In this document: piece by piece, positions 48,251 through 56,448 of the stretch | Numbering within the stretch: position 1 is the first letter of the stretch | Layout: each line of letters starts with the position of its first letter | Source of the DNA: a virus | Reading direction: 5' to 3' (one strand) | IMG/VR virus record: IMGVR_UViG_3300013094_000027 | Span: 1 to 64,000 of that record | DNA: 64,000 nt | Notes under the pieces: model-generated | Seen by the model: the letters and a program-made list of their open reading frames with translations, nothing else | Told to the model about the DNA's origin: nothing | Databases searched by the model: none | Translations under genes and position numbers: made by a program

Positions 48251-50509
48251 TTATGATTTAGTTCCTGTAATTTCTACTGTTACATTTTGTACGGTTGTAG
48301 CAGATGTAACATAAAATAAAATAATAGTTCCTGATGATATGGCTGTTGTAGTCCATCCTGAAACAGAAGCATTAGCTGACGAAGCTGATGATAATGTTGG
48401 AGCATTACCTGATCCAACTAAAGATGTTCCTGAACTATTTCTAACGTCTACTACTATAGATCCTGATAATAAACCCGATGATCCTATAGACACAATATTC
48501 CACCCTGTAATTGTCATTGCATATGGAACAGTTATTGCAACAGCATATCCTGTATTTATAACACCTCCTGATCCTAATAATGATGCACCAAAACCACCAA
48601 TGGCATTAGATGTATTCATGTAAGCAATATCCCAAGCAGATGATGTATTACCAGAAGTGGATAAACAAGTAGCAACAACTTGTGAATTATATGCAATAGA
48701 TTGTAAAGCAACTCCTGTATAGGATTGTAAATAAATAGTTGTACCAGATGTACAATTACTCATTACTAAAAATGATTGCCCTACTGTTAGAGTAGAAGTA
48801 TCTGGTAATTGTACAATTTGATTTGTACTACCAGAAAATACTGTAAAATATGGAGAAGCAGATGTTAATAGTGTTGTACCTGAAGTTACTGCTATTTGTT
48901 GTATACCTGATATAAAGTTGTTGGCAAAATGATTTTTGTTAGTGTCCCAGGTAGTTAATGTATTGGCTGCAGGAGTGTAAGAATACCCTAATGCCTGATA
49001 AGGAGATGCCGTACTTCCTGATGTATTAGCAAGCACACTATTGGCTGATATAGGAGTAAGCCCTATAGTACCTGTAGAAGTTATTGGGCCTCCTGTAATA
49101 CCATTATTAGTGGCAATATTAGTAACACCTACATTAAGTGTAGCCCATTGAGGAGTAACACCATTTGATATAAGAGTTTGCCCTGATGTGCCTATAGCAA
49201 GATTAGTGAATAAACCTCCGCTATTATAGTATATATCTCCATTAGCATCTCCACCTAAAGCAAGTCCTATTTTAGGACCAAAATAAGCTCCTGTTGCCCA
49301 CGTACCTGTATTAATAGTACCAACAGTATTTATAGAGGTTTGTCCTACATAACCAGAATCTATTGAAATAACTTTAGTGGTTCCTGAAGTTGTTACATCT
49401 ATCTGTAAGGTTGTTCCTGATATAGAGGATATATAATCTGTTCCAGGAGTTGCTGCAACTAATTGACCAGAACCATTTGCTTTTATAAGAGAAGATAAAA
49501 CAGAATTTTGAGCTAAATATCCATTTACTGTTAATCCTGCTGTTCCCCAGGTAGAAGAAGACGTTCCTGAAATAAAACTATCCCATTGACCGGCAGAAAA
49601 AGAGGCTGATTGTAAAATTACAGTAGCATATCCTCCAGAAGGAATTGTAATTAATATCCCTCCTCCATATTGTTGTATTACAAGATTTCCTGTAGCGTTA
49701 TTATTAAAAATATATGTCGCTCCTACAAGAATAGTAGTTGCATTAGGAAGTACTATAGTAGTGGTTGTAGGAGCACCACTTTGTGCAACCCATATTTGAC
49801 CACTATAAGAATTTAAATTTGTTGTTGATCCTCCGGCAACTCCTGTAATAGTGGGTGCAAATAAATTAGCAGACATTATTCCAGAAAATGAACCACCAGT
49901 ACCGTATAATTCTCCTGTAAGTGTTCCTCCTGATAAAGGTAAATAGTTACCTAAAGCTGAAGAATAATTTGGGATATTTAAAACATTACTTATTAAAGTT
50001 GAAGGTCCTGTTGTACCAGATGTAGTAAGTGTCAAAGTACTTCCACTTCCAAAAACATCTGAAAGACCTATTAAATATTGTATAGGTACTTGCATCCATT
50101 TACCTAAAGAAGTATATATTACAGACGCACCTTGATTAAAATTAGTTAATCCACTACCGAGATCTTGTGATCCTGAAACAGATATTCTATAAACAGAATT
50201 TAAAGTACCTGTAGAATTTGAAAGATGTGGTATATTTAAATTTGCATTCCAATCTCCTAAAAAATTATAAGGACTTGTTCCTAAATATAAACTAACAAGA
50301 TCTAAAGTATAGAGTATTGGTTCTGCTTGCCAAGTACCACCTGAAGTATATATTATACTTTGATTTTGTAAATAACTAGTTAAACCAGAACCTAAATCTC
50401 TTGAATAAGAGTTTATAATATTATAAGTATCTCCTACCGTCCCTACACCATTTATAAGGACAGGATTATTTGCAATAGGGTCCCAATTTCCTTTATAGTT
50501 TAAAGACAT
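48251..50509 (-). CDS. Long tail/head fibre protein with N-terminal tandem repeat, 752 residues
   Basis: The product starts at ATG 50509. Two related units of about 65 residues open the protein: KGNWDPIANNPVL to GTWQAEP (about 5-62) and LGDWNANLNIPHL to GKWMQVP (about 80-142), each containing DLGSGLT and a SIIYTS/SVIYTS strand. YLPLSGGTLTGELY near residue 195 is the recurrent SGGT-TG element of phage fibre shafts. The remainder is Ser/Thr/Gly-rich beta structure with a jellyroll-like C-terminus. It is probably a trimeric receptor-binding fibre; specificity cannot be read. Confidence 0.7.
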   Translation of the reverse strand: MSLNYKGNWDPIANNPVLINGVGTVGDTYNIINSYSRDLGSGLTSYLQNQSIIYTSGGTWQAEPILYTLDLVSLYLGTSPYNFLGDWNANLNIPHLSNSTGTLNSVYRISVSGSQDLGSGLTNFNQGASVIYTSLGKWMQVPIQYLIGLSDVFGSGSTLTLTTSGTTGPSTLISNVLNIPNYSSALGNYLPLSGGTLTGELYGTGGSFSGIMSANLFAPTITGVAGGSTTNLNSYSGQIWVAQSGAPTTTTIVLPNATTILVGATYIFNNNATGNLVIQQYGGGILITIPSGGYATVILQSASFSAGQWDSFISGTSSSTWGTAGLTVNGYLAQNSVLSSLIKANGSGQLVAATPGTDYISSISGTTLQIDVTTSGTTKVISIDSGYVGQTSINTVGTINTGTWATGAYFGPKIGLALGGDANGDIYYNSGGLFTNLAIGTSGQTLISNGVTPQWATLNVGVTNIATNNGITGGPITSTGTIGLTPISANSVLANTSGSTASPYQALGYSYTPAANTLTTWDTNKNHFANNFISGIQQIAVTSGTTLLTSASPYFTVFSGSTNQIVQLPDTSTLTVGQSFLVMSNCTSGTTIYLQSYTGVALQSIAYNSQVVATCLSTSGNTSSAWDIAYMNTSNAIGGFGASLLGSGGVINTGYAVAITVPYAMTITGWNIVSIGSSGLLSGSIVVDVRNSSGTSLVGSGNAPTLSSASSANASVSGWTTTAISSGTIILFYVTSATTVQNVTVEITGTKS

Positions 50510-50511
50510 TA

Positions 50512-50850
50512 TTATAAATAAATATAAGAAAGATTTGTGCTTCCTGAAACAGAAGTTGTATTATTGTAATTAACTGTTATTCCACTTGAACTTGGTATAG
50601 AAGCCGTTACCTCAATACCATACTTTTGAGATTGCACAATACTTATCATTGGTTGATAAGACAAAGGTATTGTTGTTACACCTGTAGTACCTGATGCATA
50701 TACTAAAGAATATAATCCTATATTTGGTACAAATTGTGCAATGCCATTTAAAGCTGTATTTAAAGATGCTCCTGTAATACTATTTGTTCCATTAGTATTA
50801 ACATACGCATTTAAATAAGCAACAACAGCAGATAAGTTAGAAAAAGTCAT
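50512..50850 (-). CDS. Small fibre/base protein, 112 residues
   Basis: The product starts at ATG 50850. The N-terminal 45 residues are helical (SNLSAVVAYLNAYVN, NSITGASLNTALNGIAQFV); the C-terminal 60 are beta strands rich in Ser, Thr and Tyr. The ITG-x-x-LN-x-x-LN pattern recurs at the base of phage fibre proteins. It is packed between the 115- and 752-residue genes. Confidence 0.55.
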   Translation of the reverse strand: MTFSNLSAVVAYLNAYVNTNGTNSITGASLNTALNGIAQFVPNIGLYSLVYASGTTGVTTIPLSYQPMISIVQSQKYGIEVTASIPSSSGITVNYNNTTSVSGSTNLSYIYL

Positions 50851-50853
50851 AAG

Positions 50854-51201
50854 TTATTTAAAAAAATCGTTATTAAAATCATTGTTAAAATCTCCCGATA
50901 AAGTATATGTGCAAATAGTAGGTTGTAAACAAACATGCAATTGTATAAAAGGATATGTAGGAATACTATTTGTACCAGATTGTATTTTTATACAATTTTT
51001 TGGTTGATATGATAAAGTACATTCGTTACAACAGTCACTTTCTTGTTGATATTCCAATAATTTTTTTTGAAACCAAACTATTTCTGGATCTTTTATATTA
51101 CAGTTAAGTTCAATACCCCATATTGATTTATAGGCTATTTTTTTAAATGTATTACAAAAACTACTTATAATTTCATCTTTATGTTGTAAAAAATTTACCA
51201 C
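50854..51201 (-). CDS. Unknown Cys-containing 115-residue protein (GTG start)
   Basis: The start is GTG at 51199-51201, whose first base is the last base of the preceding TAG stop (TAGTG). It has eight cysteines, including CCNEC, and a short duplicated C-terminal element (DFNNDFNNDFF). Nothing identifies its function. The base overlap with the zinc-ribbon mini-gene suggests coupled translation. Confidence 0.6.
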   Translation of the reverse strand: MVNFLQHKDEIISSFCNTFKKIAYKSIWGIELNCNIKDPEIVWFQKKLLEYQQESDCCNECTLSYQPKNCIKIQSGTNSIPTYPFIQLHVCLQPTICTYTLSGDFNNDFNNDFFK

Positions 51202-51353
51202 TATTGTTTGTTTTGCTGTTGAATCATTTTTTCTTGTTGAATTTTTGCTTCATATTCTTGAAGACAAGTATTACAACAACGTTGACCATTTGATGCAACC
51301 CTTTCTTGACATCCACAAGAAAGAGGTCTTTGACAATTGTTACATTTTTTCAT
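51201..51353 (-). CDS. Zinc-ribbon-like mini-protein, 50 residues
   Basis: This frame runs from ATG 51353 to TAG at 51201-51203. Seven cysteines occur in 27 residues: Cys4/Cys7, Cys13/Cys15, Cys26/Cys27 and Cys30, in the order CxxC, CxC, CCxxC. That pattern fits a small zinc-binding knuckle or ribbon; the remaining 20 residues are a Gln/Lys-rich helix. It fills what would otherwise be a 174-bp gap in a tightly packed operon, and its stop overlaps the next start by one base, both of which support it as a real gene. I have an impression of similar mini-proteins near fibre genes in crAss-like phages. Confidence 0.7.
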   Translation of the reverse strand: MKKCNNCQRPLSCGCQERVASNGQRCCNTCLQEYEAKIQQEKMIQQQNKQ

Positions 51354-51375
51354 ATTATTGGTTTTAAATTTAATC

Positions 51376-51771
51376 TTATACTTGTGCTACTAAAAGGTAA
51401 ATATCTACAGAACCTTGTGTTGCAGCATTTAAATTTGCAGAAGTAGAAGTTGCTGTAGCATATATTGTTGTTGCAACACTCATACTTTCAATACCTGTGT
51501 TTGTAGCAGGTGTTAAAGTAGCTCCTGTAAAAACGGTTTGTGCTGAAAGATACTTACTATAATTTCCAACAGTACCTATAGAAATAGTATAATTACTAAT
51601 ACTACCTCCTGAAAAAGTTGTTGTTGGATTTAACAAACAACCCATTATTACAGATCCTGCCGGTAAAGTATATCCTGTACTAACATTATTTGTTAAAGAA
51701 GCAGCAGAAAAATTACTATACTTTAAAGTAGCTATTTTTTGCCATTGTGGAACTGTAGGTAAATGAGACAT
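51376..51771 (-). CDS. Head-fibre or cement-like surface protein, 131 residues
   Basis: The product starts at ATG 51771. After a short helical start (LPTVPQWQKIATLKYSNF) it is a compact beta-sandwich pattern (TGYTLPAGSVIMGCLL, ISNYTISIGTVGNYSKYL, TTIYATATST) ending in a hydrophobic strand (VDIYLLVAQV). It looks like a single-domain virion surface protein. It lies in the operon with other head/tail decoration genes. No precise homologue can be named. Confidence 0.6.
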   Translation of the reverse strand: MSHLPTVPQWQKIATLKYSNFSAASLTNNVSTGYTLPAGSVIMGCLLNPTTTFSGGSISNYTISIGTVGNYSKYLSAQTVFTGATLTPATNTGIESMSVATTIYATATSTSANLNAATQGSVDIYLLVAQV

Positions 51772-51780
51772 ATTTATATT

Positions 51781-52218
51781 TTATAATATCCAATAATTAG
51801 AGCCATCACTTTGAAAACTATAAGCAGCATAAGTAGTATTTGTTGTTATTGAGCTACTACCATCTATATTTCCACTTACAGTATTTATTATTAAATTATT
51901 TGTTCCTGCAATAAGTTTTATATCAAACATCAAACCTGTTGCAGAAGAAGCTGAAGGTAATGTTATTGTTACAGCACCAGAAGTAGTGTTTACAAGAATA
52001 GTTCCATCTGAAAGTTGTACATTATAATTACTTGTTTTTGTACTTATATTGTATTCAATAGCTCCTTGAAAATATTGTGTTCCAGTCCAAACATTATTAT
52101 TTGAAGTTAAAAGATTTAAATTACCACGTAATTGATTTATGTTAAACACACACCAATTTACTTGATTTCCTAAATCAAGATACCCTACTGCACCTGCTGG
52201 TAAAAAATTATTAGGCAT
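51781..52218 (-). CDS. Fibre or head-decoration protein, 145 residues
   Basis: The product starts at ATG 52218. The N-terminal 45 residues include NNVWTGTQYFQGAI, a fibre-shaft-like element. The C-terminal 90 form a small beta domain (YNVQLSDGTILVNT, AVTITLPSASSATGLMFDIKLIAG, SFQSDGSNYWIL) of the kind found at the tips of phage fibres. It is adjacent to and 9 bp from the 131-residue surface protein, and both are probably displayed on the particle. Confidence 0.6.
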   Translation of the reverse strand: MPNNFLPAGAVGYLDLGNQVNWCVFNINQLRGNLNLLTSNNNVWTGTQYFQGAIEYNISTKTSNYNVQLSDGTILVNTTSGAVTITLPSASSATGLMFDIKLIAGTNNLIINTVSGNIDGSSSITTNTTYAAYSFQSDGSNYWIL

Positions 52219-52228
52219 TATTTATAAT

Positions 52229-52777
52229 TTAACAAAAGTGACAACCTTGACTTAATTCTTCAACTTTTTTTTGAGCGTATCTATATATTTCAACTCCTTC
52301 TTCATATTGATGTTTGTCTTCAACAAGATGTTTTGCTGTTTCAATATGATTTTCAAGTAATTGCAATTGTCTTAAAACAGTCAATGTTTCATTAGTAGGA
52401 TCACACGGTTTATTGTTTACCCAACAAAGGACTTTATACCATGCGTTTTTAAGTTGTGTAATACGCAATTGTTTGTATTCAACAAATACTTGACTATTTG
52501 GACTAACAGAATATCTATAGTTATAGATACCATCAGGCAATGTCGGACATGTAAAATTACAGTTACCTACAAATCCTAAATCACATGCATTTAAAAATAA
52601 TCTAAATCCAGAAGATAGATTTGTAAATACTGTAGCAGTACTAAACCCAGGAGGTGTTATTTCCAAAGTATTGCAACTTACAGGAATAAAAGTACTATAG
52701 ATAGAACTATCTTCTACCTTTAATATTCCTTCATTAGTTGAATAAGGAAATTCTAAAAATAATTTATGTCGCTCCAC
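52229..52777 (-). CDS. Conserved-looking virion protein, 182 residues (GTG start)
   Basis: The best start is GTG at 52775-52777; no ATG occurs in frame nearby. The N-terminal 110 residues are beta-rich with spaced Cys (VSCNTLEITPPGF, NACDLGFVGNCNFTCPTLPDGIYNYRYSVSP, VEYKQLRIT). The C-terminal 60 are helical (LTVLRQLQLLENHIETAKHL). The LPDGIY and PPGF elements match my memory of a protein present at this point in crAss-like genomes; function is unknown. It is the first gene of the fibre operon after the terminator at 52824-52852. Confidence 0.6.
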   Translation of the reverse strand: MERHKLFLEFPYSTNEGILKVEDSSIYSTFIPVSCNTLEITPPGFSTATVFTNLSSGFRLFLNACDLGFVGNCNFTCPTLPDGIYNYRYSVSPNSQVFVEYKQLRITQLKNAWYKVLCWVNNKPCDPTNETLTVLRQLQLLENHIETAKHLVEDKHQYEEGVEIYRYAQKKVEELSQGCHFC

Positions 52778-52823
52778 AATAAAATATATGAAATTTTTTC
52801 AACAAAACCAAATTAAGAAAAAA

Positions 52824-52852
52824 AGCCCCAAATCCTTTTGGAATTCAGGGCT
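52824..52852 (-). terminator. Rho-independent terminator at the end of the head operon
   Basis: AGCCC (52824-52828) pairs with GGGCT (52848-52852), with a further inner stem TCC-TTTT-GGA (52833-52842). On the minus strand TTTTTTTCTTAATTT follows. It lies 20 bp past the stop of the 461-residue structural protein. Confidence 0.85.
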
Positions 52853-52872
52853 CTTTTAAGAAAAATTATAAA

Positions 52873-54258
52873 TTAGAAACTTTCTAAGATTACAGTGTTA
52901 CCTGCAGAAGAAAGTGAGTTTGCAATAATATTGGTAAAGTTTGTAGTTGATGTTCCTGTTGGTACATAAAATACTGCTTCCCATACACGAGCATTATCAG
53001 CAGGTTTAGGATTGAAGTCATCAGTGTTTAGATAACGAATGTGGATTTCATCATATGCTCCAGAAAGATTCACATTTGCAAGAACCACATCGTCTTCTAT
53101 TTGACGCATCCTGAACATGTCAATTTCATAACCATCAGGGAAGTTTTCCATCAAATACCTACGATATAAAACCCAATCCCTTGCTACAAATTGTCCCAAA
53201 CCAGATGCTTGTTGAACTGTTTGAGTTGTAACAACCATGTTTGGTACTGATGTATTAATAGTAGTTGTTACTTGACAAGGATCTGATTGTAAACCATCAT
53301 CCATACGAAGAGATGCATAAATCAAAAGAGCATCTACATAGTAGTAATCTGAAGGAGTGAAAGTACAAGTATTAAATACTGTATCAACATAAGCTGTTTG
53401 CAATTGTAAACCAACAGTGATTGTTGGAATAGTTGTTGCATTTGTACTTGGTACATATGCACCTACTGTTGCAGCACCACTACCAGCAGCTACTGAACCA
53501 TAAGTTGCACCACCTGCAACACCAGGAGCACTAATAGAAACATCATATGCTGAGAATACTTGTGCAACGTTTCCTGTATTATAAGTATAAGTTCCAGAAC
53601 CTGTAGTACCTGTAGTAGATCCATTGATAAATACAGCAGGATAGAACATTGTTGACAAGATAGGATCTTGTTTGATATAATCAGACCATTGCAACATTAC
53701 TGTTACAGGATCTACCAATTGACCTGTACAACCTGATTGACAGTTACCACCGCAACAGCCAGTCCAAGCTTCAGCATCACGATAAACTTCATGACCAAAA
53801 ACCCTCAATGCTGCTTCACCCTTTGCTTCAAGCAACAACCTATAATAAGTACCACACTGGAAAGTAGGTCCTACTAAAGCTGTAGATCCGCTAGTTGTTT
53901 GATTCCAACCAACAGAAATTACCATCGGTGCAGCAGATACTGCTGATTTTTTCCAAAAACGTTTGATACCACTAATCGGAATACGATGTGTTTTATCAGA
54001 CATTTTCATACCACCTATACCAGGGGCAATAGCATCTTTAGTATGATACGATCCTTCGACAATTATAATATCACTTGTAGTGCTTTGACCAACACCTACA
54101 GAAGAACCTATAATACTATTACGAACAGTAAATACACCAAGTTGACCTGGGGTTGTAATTGAAGTAGTACTAGTAAGACCTGAAGAAGCCATTAAAATAG
54201 TACCACCTGAAGTTGCAGGAAGAAATACTTCCCGAAAAGCACGAGTTCCGTAAGACAT
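52873..54258 (-). CDS. Abundant structural protein of the head/neck module, 461 residues
   Basis: The product starts at ATG 54258. It is mixed beta, rich in Ser, Thr, Gly and Val, with one Cys-rich loop near residue 166 (GCCGGNCQSGC) and a well-ordered C-terminal third (RDWVLYRRYLMENFPDG, DMFRMRQIEDDV). Arg is often CGT and Gly GGT, as in the capsid gene and unlike the AGA-rich giant genes, which suggests high expression. It closes the head operon before a strong terminator. A tail-tube, collar or major decoration protein are all possible; I cannot choose. The position is conserved among crAss-like phages as I recall. Confidence 0.6.
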   Translation of the reverse strand: MSYGTRAFREVFLPATSGGTILMASSGLTSTTSITTPGQLGVFTVRNSIIGSSVGVGQSTTSDIIIVEGSYHTKDAIAPGIGGMKMSDKTHRIPISGIKRFWKKSAVSAAPMVISVGWNQTTSGSTALVGPTFQCGTYYRLLLEAKGEAALRVFGHEVYRDAEAWTGCCGGNCQSGCTGQLVDPVTVMLQWSDYIKQDPILSTMFYPAVFINGSTTGTTGSGTYTYNTGNVAQVFSAYDVSISAPGVAGGATYGSVAAGSGAATVGAYVPSTNATTIPTITVGLQLQTAYVDTVFNTCTFTPSDYYYVDALLIYASLRMDDGLQSDPCQVTTTINTSVPNMVVTTQTVQQASGLGQFVARDWVLYRRYLMENFPDGYEIDMFRMRQIEDDVVLANVNLSGAYDEIHIRYLNTDDFNPKPADNARVWEAVFYVPTGTSTTNFTNIIANSLSSAGNTVILESF

Positions 54259-54276
54259 GTTTATTTAATTTTTAAT

Positions 54277-54978
54277 TTAAGTATTTGTATTTTCGTTTTG
54301 TGTTAAACGCTGTTGTGTATTTTGCATTTCTAGATCTCCAGAAATGATAGAGGCAGCTTCCTCTACAAGAAGTTCAATAACAGAATCTCTAAATTCACAT
54401 TCAACGTCTGTTAAAGATATTAAACCTGTTTCAGTATCAGTACAACCTTGAAATTGCACACTTATAGGTTTTCTATAGTAAATTACTTCAGGATCAACTA
54501 TTTCAAACTGATTGTTTGTATAAATCCTAACCTTGTTTCCAAAAAAAGTGACTATTGTTTCAGCCCATTCAAAATTTGGATTTTTGTTAGGATCTTTTAA
54601 AATTATATCTATATCTGATTCTTCAGCTATATAAGTAACTAATTTTCTTGGGGGACAGCAATCATTTTTTGCAAATGCTGAAATTCGTGCAAAAACAATA
54701 TAATCATTTGGAAAATCACAAGATTCATAATATAAACCTTTATTGGTATAAGTGTCTTTCCAAGTAACAAGTAAATTTTGTAAATCAGCTATTACTTGTG
54801 AATCAGATTCTCGACCAGCCCTTTTTTGATTTATTCCATTTATTTGTCTTCTAACAAATTGTCTTTGAGCTTTATTAAAAGCTTCTTGAATTTGCCAACA
54901 CTGAATGTTATCGTAGTCTTCACTATCAAGTTTATTCAGTCTTTGTTTGACTTTGAGTTGAAGTAAAGTATTATTCAC
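54277..54978 (-). CDS. Head-tail connector/adaptor protein, 233 residues (GTG start)
   Basis: The start is GTG at 54976-54978; an in-frame stop two codons upstream excludes a longer product. The N-terminus is helical (LLQLKVKQRLNKL, CWQIQEAFNKAQRQFVRRQ). The centre is a small beta region (CDFPNDYIVFARISAF, NKVRIYTN, EVIYYRKPISVQF). The C-terminus is helical (EFRDSVIELLVEEAASIISG). This order (helix bundle, beta hairpin, helix) is that of P22 gp4/adaptor-type proteins that sit under the portal, and its location after the capsid gene agrees. Which ring it forms is not readable. Confidence 0.6.
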   Translation of the reverse strand: MNNTLLQLKVKQRLNKLDSEDYDNIQCWQIQEAFNKAQRQFVRRQINGINQKRAGRESDSQVIADLQNLLVTWKDTYTNKGLYYESCDFPNDYIVFARISAFAKNDCCPPRKLVTYIAEESDIDIILKDPNKNPNFEWAETIVTFFGNKVRIYTNNQFEIVDPEVIYYRKPISVQFQGCTDTETGLISLTDVECEFRDSVIELLVEEAASIISGDLEMQNTQQRLTQNENTNT

Positions 54979-54989
54979 AATCAGTTATA

Positions 54990-56057
54990 TTAGTTATTCA
55001 TTTCTTGATCAACTTTCTTTTGCAGTCTTTTTAAAATATCTGCATTAAGAGGATTTTTAAGATAAGAAGCAACCTCTTCATTTGTACGTCCTACAGGAAT
55101 AGAATCTTCCATAAAATAAATAGTTCCTGTACGAGTGGCTTTATCTTCCATTTTATAATCTAAGAAGCGGTATTTAGTTGCGCATTTGATAATTGCATTA
55201 ATACTCAAATCTTCCATTGGCATATTACAAAGATCTAAAAACCTTTGAGCAGCCATTCTTTTATTTTTTTCCCAAAGTTCGCCATCAATACCTCTATCCA
55301 TATTAAGATATACAATATCTGCTGGTGTAGACCTTTTGTATTGTGTTGGATCAGGATCAAAATTGCGTGCTACAATAAACAACTTTTCAAGATTTTCATC
55401 ACGCAAAGCATCCAATTTAGATTTTGCTTTATTTACTATTTTACGATATTCTGTATTAATAGCAGCAGTATTTTCTAATTTATCTAAATAAAACTTGGGA
55501 GGATTCATATAAGGCCAGTTATAAGCATCTTCTAAAGATGAAGCCACAAGAGCCCTATAACCACCTGCACGAATCGCACGTTCAATTAGAATATCCATTG
55601 GATTGTTCATATCTAAAAACATTCCTGATTTAGATAATTGCAATGTAAAACCTTGAGGATATTCTTTATCATTACCCCAAAAAGCTATGTTAGTAGGAGC
55701 TAGTTCTTTGCATTGTTCCCAAAAACTTTTGTTCTTAAAAGAAGGGTCTATTTCATCACCTCCAAAAAGCAGATAATGTACATGTGCAACAGTCTCACGA
55801 ATATCTTTCCTTGCTGCTTCCCTTTCTTTTTCAGAAAGTTTTAAAATTTCCGGTGCTGTTTCATCTAATCCATTTACTGCTTTAAATGTAGCAGGTGTTG
55901 TTAATGTTCCAGGAGTAACTTCTTTAATAAAAAGTGTATCTTTTTGTACGGCTTCATCAAAAATAGAAATACCATAATTTTCAAGTCCTGAATTACTAAT
56001 GTTTGGATTTACAAAACATTTAATTGCTACGTTAGAACGTACTTTTTCTTTTAACAT
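54990..56057 (-). CDS. Conserved structural protein of the head module, 355 residues
   Basis: The product starts at ATG 56057. It is soluble and mixed alpha/beta. Notable segments are EREAARKDIRETVAHVHYLLFGGDEIDP (about residues 78-105; a helix with an acidic turn), ERAIRAGGYRALVASS and NFDPDPTQYKRSTPADIVYLNMDRG. No enzyme motif is seen. In crAss-like genomes an unnamed conserved gene occupies this position between capsid and connector genes, so a head-completion or auxiliary capsid role is inferred. Confidence 0.6.
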   Translation of the reverse strand: MLKEKVRSNVAIKCFVNPNISNSGLENYGISIFDEAVQKDTLFIKEVTPGTLTTPATFKAVNGLDETAPEILKLSEKEREAARKDIRETVAHVHYLLFGGDEIDPSFKNKSFWEQCKELAPTNIAFWGNDKEYPQGFTLQLSKSGMFLDMNNPMDILIERAIRAGGYRALVASSLEDAYNWPYMNPPKFYLDKLENTAAINTEYRKIVNKAKSKLDALRDENLEKLFIVARNFDPDPTQYKRSTPADIVYLNMDRGIDGELWEKNKRMAAQRFLDLCNMPMEDLSINAIIKCATKYRFLDYKMEDKATRTGTIYFMEDSIPVGRTNEEVASYLKNPLNADILKRLQKKVDQEMNN

Positions 56058-56097
56058 ATTTTATTGGTTTTAAGTAGATATTTAAGAAAATGTGATG

Positions 56098-56325
56098 TTA
56101 TATTTTATTCACATCATTTTTTATTTCTTTTGCAACAGATTCTACATTAGAGACATCTGATTTAATAGTACTAATAGTAGAATTGTATGTGTTAGATATT
56201 TTTGATTCTGTATTTTCAACATCTTCAATATACTCACCGGCAACTGCTTTTGCATGAACATTGCCAAGAATTATGAGTATAATAATAGAAGCTATTAAAA
56301 TAAAACCTACAATGTATGCTATCAT
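56098..56325 (-). CDS. Small single-pass membrane protein, 75 residues
   Basis: The product starts at ATG 56325. Residues 2-21 are strongly hydrophobic (IAYIVGFILIASIIILIIL). The remainder is a polar coiled coil with Ser/Thr and Val heptads (STISTIKSDVSNVESVAKEI). It sits between the capsid gene and the 355-residue gene. Similar tiny anchored helices in phages serve lysis timing or superinfection exclusion; nothing here decides between them. The 123-bp gap upstream (56326-56448) holds no gene, promoter match or clear terminator. Confidence 0.6.
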   Translation of the reverse strand: MIAYIVGFILIASIIILIILGNVHAKAVAGEYIEDVENTESKISNTYNSTISTIKSDVSNVESVAKEIKNDVNKI

Positions 56326-56448
56326 AATGTGATTTTTTTTAATTGTGATTGATTTAGTACACTAATAAGATACGATTTATTTCTGAAAATACCTAATTAG
56401 AAAACTATTTATTAAAATATTGTTAATAATCCGATGAATATTTTTGGA

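Noticed and set aside
42771-52777. Diversity-generating retroelement acting on fibre genes
   Set aside because: No reverse transcriptase or template-like near-repeat of a fibre end is visible in the window.
52781-52812. TTTG-N20-TATATTTT near the start of the fibre operon
   Set aside because: The last -7 base is wrong, and the predicted transcript would begin after the only usable start codon at 52777.
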